This document shows positions 56,863-64,000 of a stretch of DNA of 64,000 nucleotides, one piece after another. The stretch covers positions 51,076,796 to 51,140,795 of the forward strand of contig OX485807.1 in assembly GCA_950295325.1 (NCBI GenBank). Direction: 5' to 3'. A program made the position numbers and the translations under genes. The DNA is from Polytrichum commune (taxonomy: Eukaryota > Streptophyta > Polytrichopsida > Polytrichales > Polytrichaceae). Under the pieces are notes generated by a model. That model was given only the letters and a program-made list of their open reading frames with translations, made no database searches and was not told the origin of the DNA. Numbering within the stretch: position 1 is the stretch's first letter; each line of letters begins with the position of its first letter.

Positions 56863-59135
56863 ATGGCAAGTGGAGGATCTGGAGACATGGCAAGTGGGGG
56901 ATCAGGTTGCCACAGATCACATGTACGCAAGGCCGCTGGGTTGGAGTGGGATGTTTATGATGACAACACTCAAAAAGCCAGGGCAGGTTGGGAGAATGTA
57001 CCACAACCGTGGTCAGTGAAGACTGCAATGCAGTACGTGGGCTTCCCTCACTTTGATCGGTTGTGGCCAAGACCTTGTCACGAGCGACACTGCAAGGCCA
57101 TCAGTGCGAGTTATATGCAGCTTGATGACGTGGAGGCAAAATGGAGATTCCTAACGATACTTAGAAGTATCTCCAATTTGGATAGATGGCCCAAGAGTGC
57201 AATTCCAAAGTCGGTGGCGTGTATGATGTATGCGGAGCACGTGTTGCGAGTTAGGGTGGATTGGTCAAGTTTGGCTACCCTGCATGGTCAAAAATTTGGG
57301 GGTATTGGAATTGCATTCACTAAATGCACAGTTCCAGATATTCCATACACTCCCGTTCCGGAGTGGTTCAGGAGGAATCCTCGACTAGTGGACGAGCCTG
57401 GGGCCCCAATTCCAGAGGGTCGGGAACCAAAAAAACCACGTAATCGTAAACGACCAGCCAATGACGTGGAGATGGCCATCGAGGAGGCGTTTGAGCATAT
57501 GGATGAGGGCATGGAGGCAAATGTCGAGGTCAACAACCTGATCAACGACGTGGTTAACGAGGTCCTAGACGAGATAAACCTTGGTGAACATGGAGTGGAC
57601 CCGACGGAGAGCAGAATGGAGGAATTGCGTAAGCAACATGCGTTGGAAATTCGTGAGTATAAAACGATGATTTTCGAGTTGGAAAATCGAGTTGCAACAC
57701 TTACGATGGGGGAGGCTAGCAGTTCAAGTAGTACACCAATTAACCTTCAGTCTTTGGAAGCAGAGAGGGACGCAGCTTTACAGGAGGCCAAGATTGCAAA
57801 GTCACAAGCTCTGGAGGTATGTATGAGGAATGAAGTAATGCGAGGAAGATGGAGGCTTTGCAAAAGGAGGTGGTGGACATGCAACAACAACTTCAAGTGG
57901 TCAATGAAGTGGTTGTTGATCACGAAGCCAAGATTGGCGGACTGGAGGAGCAGAATGCAAGGTTGAAGAAATTTCTGTTGGATGCGATTGTGGAGCGCAA
58001 AAATATGAGGACAAGCACATTGCTTGCTATGGCCAAGGCTCATCAATTTGAAGCTGAGTTTGAGAGCATCCAGAAAGAATGGAACCGCAATCAGAGAATG
58101 CGGAATATGATGCTCACGTCATGGCCAGAAGATGAGCAAATGTACCCTAGTAGGTGGGATAGGGATAATGAGTGGACATTGCCAAGCGGGAGCATCGATT
58201 GGCGTCAAGTGACCGACCCAGATCACCATTGGGATGTGACCCAAGTGCATGAATATCCATTCCGCATGAGGGGTGAGTTGTTATGGCCAAATCCACATAC
58301 AATGGTCTTCGACGGAACCGCATGTGCGATTTGCCAATGTCCATTTGGCCCAGAGGAATGTTATCAAGTTGGATCATATGGGGTCCAATTCCATCCACAA
58401 TGTCTAATAGGGAATATGATCAAGAAACGCCAATGTCCTCATTGCAGATCACCCTTCCACCCTCGTTTGTACCTCCAATTTGGCCTTCGGGATTACATGC
58501 CTAACGACTGGGTATTAAAGCCATGGGACTTTCCCTTCAATCTTCAAGAGTTTGATGGGGAGAATGTTGAGTGGAGTTGGTTATACAATTGTGCCAAGGT
58601 TGAGCTATGGCACGAGAACAGAGATGTCGACTGGACACGGAATGCACGTCAAATTTTGTATGTTGCAGACGAGTTGTATCCCAACAAGCCCTCCGATCAT
58701 GGCTTGAAAAGATTTTTGTACCCAACTCTTGAATGGCATTAGGATTCAACCAACAGACAATTAAAGAGAGGCATTCATCCTCCTTGGTACAATGCAGCAG
58801 GTCTCGAATCAGTATCGGAGCATGATTTGGAAGAAAATGCAGATGACATGCCTACGGAATGGGATCCGAGATATGAATTGCAGTTAGAGGTGGGGTACCA
58901 CAAGAACAGGCTGCAGTTGGCTGCAATTGATGCACTCTTGCATAGAGTTGCGGATGATGTGGTATTGAGATGGCTAAATGGTGGGCCTAGACCACGTAAT
59001 GCCGTTCCATTGTCTCCTGGTAGTCGTCCATACCTCACCCGTGGAACAACGCGAAGTATGGAAGCGGGGGAATCATCACGAGCACGACGAGGATCTACTT
59101 CAGCTAGAATAGACCTCGATTCAGAGTCGGATTAG
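56863..59135 (+). pseudogene. Coiled-coil RING-finger protein gene of hAT element, broken
   Basis: The first frame (ATG 56863 to about 57840) gives an unrecognised globular region with HFDRLWPRPCHERHC, then an acidic helix and a coiled coil. The frame then shifts by one (about 57820-57850). The next frame continues the coiled coil (MEALQKEVVDMQQQLQ) and encodes a RING-like zinc site at about 58323-58446: CAIC, EEC, FHPQC and CPHC. A TAG at 58740 interrupts; the same frame stays open for 130 more codons to 59135 (RGIHPPWYNAAG, then IDLDSESD). A GTATGT donor-like site at 57817 exists, but an intron of 33-51 bp would be too short. RING proteins usually act as ubiquitin ligases; here that is inferred only. 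Confidence 0.7.
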
Positions 59136-59834
59136 GCATTTTTGTACCATGTTTAGGAAGTTGTATAGGAACGGATGAAGACTTTGGACACAATGAATAT
59201 ATTTCATGTTCAAAGTATATGTAATATAAAGAGGATTTACCGACAAGTTGTCATTTCTAAGATCGTGTAAAAGATAATATATGGATGCCACATGTTTTAA
59301 TGTTATTTGAAACTTTTAAAAACTTACTTGAATATTAGTAATTCATATGATAGTCTAACCAAAAGTACTATTGACTACATAGTCAATATTGAATACCACA
59401 TAAAGATATAATTATATAAAACGGATAGAAAGGTCCTCAAAAAGAGGATGTCACCAACGAAGCATGTACAATCGAGCAATAGGGGATTGCAATATTTATA
59501 AAAGCATATTCTTTAAGAAGCTCAATAAATAAACATAAAACTCCATTCACAGTAAGAATTATACAAAATAGTAATTAATAAAGGCATAACATGTTATTGG
59601 AGATTAATTGCAATGCTAAGTTGACAACCATATTGTATTTTCAAAATTTTAAAAAACATGCAATAAATAATTTTATTACTATAATAAAATATTACAACTT
59701 CGAAGGTAACGTTCGCTTTGTGGTCTAAATATCTTACCGAAGGCCCTAAGGTTGTAACTTGTATCAATTTTGACGTAAGTAATAAATTATGGGAGTACGT
59801 GGGAGCACCGAAATACCACATTTGTGCAAAACCA
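59136..59834. other. Convergent 3' region, AT-rich
   Basis: Between the ends of the RING gene and the transposase gene. Only AT-rich 3'-UTR-like sequence. Confidence 0.6.
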
Positions 59835-62800
59835 TTACGTTCGAATCCGTACTGTGGGATCATTTGCTTCGACACATCTTGGGTCCTCTTCAGACTCGTC
59901 TGTGCTGCAATCATCATCCGTTTGGGGAGTCGCGCTCCGAAGATGCAACTCTCGGTCACGTTGTGAGAAAATTATCTTCTTGGTCGGCCGGGAGCCCTCT
60001 GCATCCTGTATGCCATTTTCATCTAGATGTGGTCTACCCTCATCTTCATTGTAGTCTTCAGCAGTAAACGGAAGCGATCTTCCCTGATACCTCTTCCTAG
60101 TACGTCTGACACCTCTCGTAGTTCTCTGACGCCCTCCATCCGTACCACGACTTGAGTGCACTTCATCTCTACTTCCATCTATAAAAACATCCCCCGTTGT
60201 ACTTCCGCCTCCAACTCCAAGGCCACATGTTCCATTGGATTGACTGTGTGGAAGTGAAACTGATGCGGATGGAATTGCAATTGGTATGTTCTCAACAACA
60301 TGTCGACGAACAGAATGACGACGTGGCGCCTCTGTAGTAACATTTCTTGAAACATTGTGTATAGCAACCAAAGTAGCACCCACCGCAGTTGCACGTGAAA
60401 CACCCAATCTAGAAGTATTGGCAATACTTCGAGTGAGAGGACGACGTTGACCTTGTGCATGCACTTGCACCGTAGAGGTTGATGCAGTTCTTTGAAGAGC
60501 ACGGAATCGAGTTGTAGGTATTTCAGGAACATTGGGCATTTGATCTTCTATACGATGGTTGGATATGAGGGAGGCGTCCATGGATTCAGAATGTACTCGG
60601 GCTGGAAATGGATCCTGTTGAACGTGCGTTGGCTCATTTGCGGGTAGTACATTGTCACCTTCACCAAAAGAAAGATAATCGCTCCGAGGTTGCAAGGAAT
60701 CTACTTCAATTCCTACATTCTCACTTGCCCCCATAGCAACATTATGGGCAGGGCGAAACCCTTGTCCAATGTGGAGAGTTTCAAAAGGCGGTCCTCCAAT
60801 AGATCCCTCATGATCGTCATGCATTCCGTCGTTATGTTGGGGGACATCCGGTTCATCAAAATCAAACACCCCAAGGTTTCCATCACTACCATTGCCATCC
60901 TCATCTTCTGAATCATGATTCTCGGAATCGAGGTCATCCAAATCAAAGTCGATGTCATCAACATTGTTGTCAGCATCATTTCCGGCACTATCATTTGGAT
61001 CCACGTCATCTTCGTTGTCATCTTCTTCGTTGTCATCTTCTTCGTCAAGGTCATCGTCAGAATGGACCTCATTCAATTCGTACCATTGCGCAAGTCTTGG
61101 GCCCCTCCGATGTCGAATGAGCCTACTATTGGTATATATGTAGACGAGGTCCTCGGCACGACTATGCTTCAAGCGATTGCGACTCTTGTTGTGAACATAT
61201 GAGTACATACTCCAATTGCGTTCACATGCGGATGCGGAACATACTTGTGCAAGGATACGTCTTGCTATTGTTTGGAAGGCTTTAGCTCCACCTCCCATTG
61301 CATCCCACCATTCATGGAGAGGTGCGGCATGCACGCTCGGGTCAGTAGAATCAGCAAAAGGCCCTCGATTTTCAAGGAAATCTTGGTACTGGTGGAGGAT
61401 TTGGACATAAGTGTCCTCATCTTGAGCAAGCCTGCGAAGAACTCGATTTAGGATTGTCCTCGAATTCTCATCCTCATGGAGTGGGGCCCAACCACGTAGA
61501 AGCGGATTTAACATCGCTCCAGCCCAATGTAGATCATTCAACATCAACCTCCATCTATTTTGAAACGTTAGCATAGCATTTGCAGCAAGCTCAGGGCTTA
61601 AGCGAAATGGAGGTTTACTGAATCCACGAATATGGGTTTGTAAATCATGCATGACCCTCCAAGCCATTCCCATTGCAGGCGCCTTGCCATCAAATACACG
61701 AAGAGCTTTAACAACCGGGATCACCATATACAAGAAATTTTCGCACGTGTTCCAGAATCCATCAGAACGTATAAAGCTTCGCACAGCAGAGCCCTTCATG
61801 TAAGAGGTGCGAGATCTCCTCCTCATATCACGCATTAGAGTAGGCCAATCCTCATCAACCACCATTCTTTCCAAAGCATTGCGTACTTGAAGAAGACGAT
61901 CTATCATGATGAAGTTCGTTGCAAAACGGGTCTCTACAGGTAGGCGGAGTGAGAGATTTGGTGACAACCTCCGGAATATAGCTTGAAAAGCATGATGGTT
62001 TTTGATAAAAACACAAATATGGCGCGCCTTTTTTACCAACTTTTTCACCCATTCCTCCTTCCCCCAATCTTCTAAGAGGAGATCTAGGCAATGCGCAGCA
62101 CATCCTTGAAAATATAGATCGGGATTTGCTTGAATCAAGTCGCGAGCAGCGGAGGCCATAACTGGGGCATTGTCGGTGCAAATCTGGACCACATTATGTC
62201 GACCAACCTTTTCCACAAATGGTTGAATTTGAGCAGCAACGTATACATGATCCTTGTGATTTCCCGTGGTATCAATGGTACCCAAGAAAACATCTCCCTT
62301 TGTGCCGCATTGGAGAACGTTTAGGAGAGGTCGGTTTTGCACGTTGTCCCATCCATCACAACATATTGTAACACCGTATTTTTCAACGGAATTCCCCATC
62401 TTCTCCTTCACTTGCCTATCTAGGTCAACCTTTTTATCAGTTAACAACTTCGTACGGATGGCATTGTACGATGGTGGTGTGTAGGCTGGCATTCGATGAC
62501 GGGCAGTTTCACGCACAGCATGAACAAATGCAGGATGTCTCACAATGTTGAAAGGAATGTTAGCTTCATAAAAAGTCGTTGCCCATGCTCTATCAAGGAG
62601 TTGTTTTGTTGACACATTGAACCCCTCCGTTATGTTGAGTTGACGTAGTTCACGAGGAGGTGTGCCATATATCACAACATCAGAATGTTGAGTGGATTGG
62701 GACATAAGCAAAGGCTCTGTTTCACTAATTACGGAGTCCGCTATAATAGGCTCCAGAGGTACAATATCTGGCACCGGAGAGTCCTCATTTACAATGCCTA

Positions 62801-63047
62801 CATGTAAGGGCACAATGCCTCCGCAATGTTCAAACAAGACCCTAATATGCGGGGGTACCATCCTACATGTGGAAACATCACAAGCACCCCCTACAGGAGG
62901 TCTATAACCAAGGTGGGCCAACATTCTATTTCCTCGGTAAGATATGACGAACGGGCAAAACCTACATTTAACCTGCCTTTGTGATTTACCGGGAACCATC
63001 CCCTTATCCTCGTACCAATGATCCCATGCATCATTTCGGCGTGGCAT
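59835..63047 (-). CDS. hAT transposase
   Basis: 1,070 aa, uninterrupted. BED-type zinc finger at about 1-70 (C28, C31, H45, C56/C61). DUF659 plus RNase-H-like core at about 190-345 with CCDGWDN (D231) and ICTDNAP (D292). The hAT C-terminal dimerisation region at about 580-645 has SACERNWS (E609 as third catalytic acid) and NRLKHSRAEDLVYIY. All three DDE residues are present, so it may be active. An unusual 425-residue tail follows: a very acidic stretch (about 662-740) and a basic Ser/Arg-rich end. I start at ATG 63047, just behind a good acceptor TTTGTATTTGCAG at 63062, implying a 5'-UTR intron; the frame is open 10 codons further up. It lies next to the right hAT end, transcribed inward. 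Confidence 0.95.
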   Translation of the reverse strand: MPRRNDAWDHWYEDKGMVPGKSQRQVKCRFCPFVISYRGNRMLAHLGYRPPVGGACDVSTCRMVPPHIRVLFEHCGGIVPLHVGIVNEDSPVPDIVPLEPIIADSVISETEPLLMSQSTQHSDVVIYGTPPRELRQLNITEGFNVSTKQLLDRAWATTFYEANIPFNIVRHPAFVHAVRETARHRMPAYTPPSYNAIRTKLLTDKKVDLDRQVKEKMGNSVEKYGVTICCDGWDNVQNRPLLNVLQCGTKGDVFLGTIDTTGNHKDHVYVAAQIQPFVEKVGRHNVVQICTDNAPVMASAARDLIQANPDLYFQGCAAHCLDLLLEDWGKEEWVKKLVKKARHICVFIKNHHAFQAIFRRLSPNLSLRLPVETRFATNFIMIDRLLQVRNALERMVVDEDWPTLMRDMRRRSRTSYMKGSAVRSFIRSDGFWNTCENFLYMVIPVVKALRVFDGKAPAMGMAWRVMHDLQTHIRGFSKPPFRLSPELAANAMLTFQNRWRLMLNDLHWAGAMLNPLLRGWAPLHEDENSRTILNRVLRRLAQDEDTYVQILHQYQDFLENRGPFADSTDPSVHAAPLHEWWDAMGGGAKAFQTIARRILAQVCSASACERNWSMYSYVHNKSRNRLKHSRAEDLVYIYTNSRLIRHRRGPRLAQWYELNEVHSDDDLDEEDDNEEDDNEDDVDPNDSAGNDADNNVDDIDFDLDDLDSENHDSEDEDGNGSDGNLGVFDFDEPDVPQHNDGMHDDHEGSIGGPPFETLHIGQGFRPAHNVAMGASENVGIEVDSLQPRSDYLSFGEGDNVLPANEPTHVQQDPFPARVHSESMDASLISNHRIEDQMPNVPEIPTTRFRALQRTASTSTVQVHAQGQRRPLTRSIANTSRLGVSRATAVGATLVAIHNVSRNVTTEAPRRHSVRRHVVENIPIAIPSASVSLPHSQSNGTCGLGVGGGSTTGDVFIDGSRDEVHSSRGTDGGRQRTTRGVRRTRKRYQGRSLPFTAEDYNEDEGRPHLDENGIQDAEGSRPTKKIIFSQRDRELHLRSATPQTDDDCSTDESEEDPRCVEANDPTVRIRT

Positions 63048-63277
63048 GACTTCAACAAAACCTGCAAATACAAACAAGTTAGAGCAAGTAACTTTGATCG
63101 CATACTAGGTCCTGTTCAAGAGTGCCACAAGGGCAACCCTAATTCACAGTCACTAGATTGGACAAAGTATCCTCTGCATTTGGGTCTCATGCATTCAATC
63201 CTCACTCCTCAAAGGAGAATCAAAAGACTTGAGACACACTATGTCAGTGGAGGCAAAAATGGCACCTTGAACCCTCA

Positions 63278-63285
63278 ATTTATAG
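63278..63285 (-). promoter_or_regulatory. TATA box of hAT transposase gene
   Basis: TATAAATT on the minus strand, 10 bp downstream (in gene direction) of the right VNTR and 230 bp before the ATG. Confidence 0.6.
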
Positions 63286-63295
63286 TATTCGAATC

Positions 63296-63642
63296 GGACG
63301 GGGGAGCGGACGGAAGGGGGGGGGGGAGCGGACGGGGAGCGGACGGAGGGGGGGGGAAGCGGACAAGGGAGCGGACGGGGGAGCGGACGGACGGGGGGGA
63401 GCGGACGGGGGGGCGGACGGGGAAGCGGACGGAGGGGGGGGGGAGCGGACAAGGGAGCGGGCGGGGGAGCGGACGGACGGGGGGGGGGGGGGGGGCGAAC
63501 GGGAGAGGGGGGAGCGGACGGGGTTGGGAACGGGAGCGGACGGGGGGGAACGGTGGCGAACGGGGATTGTGAACGGGAGCGGACGGGGGGGAACGGGGGC
63601 GAACGGGGGTTGGGAACCGAGGCGGACGGGGGGGCGGACAGG
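63296..63642. repeat. GC-rich VNTR upstream of hAT transposase
   Basis: GAGCGGACGGGGG units with expanded G runs on the plus strand. Same family as the arrays at 29.6-30.5 kb and 55.6-56.4 kb. Confidence 0.9.
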
Positions 63643-63875
63643 CTCTAGTAAATTTTTCCCCACTTTACCTTTACTTTGCTGACATGTCATCACACGTGGA
63701 CATTGTAAATCATACGTGTCAGAAATGGGTTAATGTAATTACACAAAAAAATCGGTAAAATTCAAGTCCGTCAGGATAAAGACAGCATCCGGCATAATGT
63801 CGTGACGGATACGTGTTGTGACGGCACGACATTATGTCGGGATTACCCTCCGTCACGACACAATAGACAACCCTG

Positions 63876-63883
63876 GGGCGTTG
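63876..63883 (+). repeat. hAT target-site duplication, right
   Basis: GGGCGTTG, identical to 29301-29308. Confidence 0.9.
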
Positions 63884-64000
63884 CTTTCTTTTGGGTGCGA
63901 GGTGCTTTTTGTGTGTGTTTTGTGATGCTTGAAATGACTTCTTAACCTTTCCTAAATTCGTGTTTTTGAAACAAAGTTGGTTTCCTATGCTACAGTTGAC

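Larger units (their letters stand above)
29309..63875. mobile_element. Giant hAT transposon, 34.6 kb, with nested CACTA
   Basis: The left terminus CAAGGTTGTCTAT and right terminus (reverse complement) CAGGGTTGTCTAT differ by one base, and similarity continues as GTC-TGACGG words. The flanks are an exact 8-bp duplication, the length used by hAT transposases, and an intact hAT transposase lies near the right end. Subterminal copies of TGTCGTGACGG occur at both ends. Cargo: kinase-like gene, 156-aa ORF, RING gene and transposase. After removing the nested CACTA (15.7 kb) the host element is about 18.9 kb, very large for hAT. The empty site would read GTTGT-GGGCGTTG-CTTTC. Confidence 0.88.

Noticed and set aside
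57817-57866. Intron explaining the RING gene frame change
   Set aside because: A GTATGT donor exists, but matching acceptors leave only 33-51 bp, too short for a plant intron; longer options delete coiled-coil coding sequence.

Overview
The window is nuclear DNA of a land plant with a large, transposon-rich genome. Three things point to this: an intact L-type lectin receptor kinase gene (15.9-18.2 kb), plant-type TTTAGGG telomere-like repeats, and typical plant DNA transposons (hAT, CACTA/En-Spm, PIF/Harbinger MITE, pogo-like). Remnants of an NB-LRR gene and a UDP-glycosyltransferase are also present. Nothing fixes the species; a lycophyte, fern or gymnosperm would fit as well as an angiosperm.

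Left part (1-29.3 kb): mostly AT-rich intergenic DNA. It holds one confident host gene (the lectin receptor kinase), gene remnants, a 5S-rRNA-like sequence, a 68-bp satellite array, a 950-bp foldback element, a pogo-like element with TA target duplication, a Tourist-type MITE with TAA duplication, and further inverted-repeat MITE candidates.

Right part (29,309-63,875): I read this as one giant hAT element of 34,567 bp. Its ends are diverged but clear terminal inverted repeats (CAAGGTTGTCTAT / CAGGGTTGTCTAT), flanked by a perfect 8-bp target duplication GGGCGTTG. It carries an intact BED/DUF659/hAT-dimerisation transposase (minus strand, right end), an intact non-canonical protein kinase-like gene (left end), a coiled-coil/RING protein gene broken by one frameshift and one stop, and an unrecognised 156-aa ORF. 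The kinase, RING and transposase genes each have a (GCGGACGGGGG)-type GC-rich minisatellite immediately upstream of a TATA box, suggesting a shared promoter design.

Nested inside the hAT element is a complete CACTA element (33,376-49,032; 15,657 bp) with 29-bp perfect terminal inverted repeats and TGA target duplications. Its two genes diverge from the centre. The leftward gene is a TNP2 transposase (Transpos_assoc, TNP2, DUF4218 and DUF4216 parts), and a SET-domain ORF sits between its first and second recognised exons in a splice-compatible frame. The rightward gene is TnpA-like, and one of its exons carries an NLI-interacting-factor/FCP1-type HAD phosphatase domain whose catalytic aspartates look lost. 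Palindromic TCATATGACT motifs fill the introns and subterminal regions.

The outstanding observation is two unrelated, nested, giant DNA transposons, each carrying extra regulatory-enzyme domains (kinase and RING in the hAT; SET and FCP1-like in the CACTA). I infer, without proof, that these help the elements interact with host chromatin, transcription or protein turnover.
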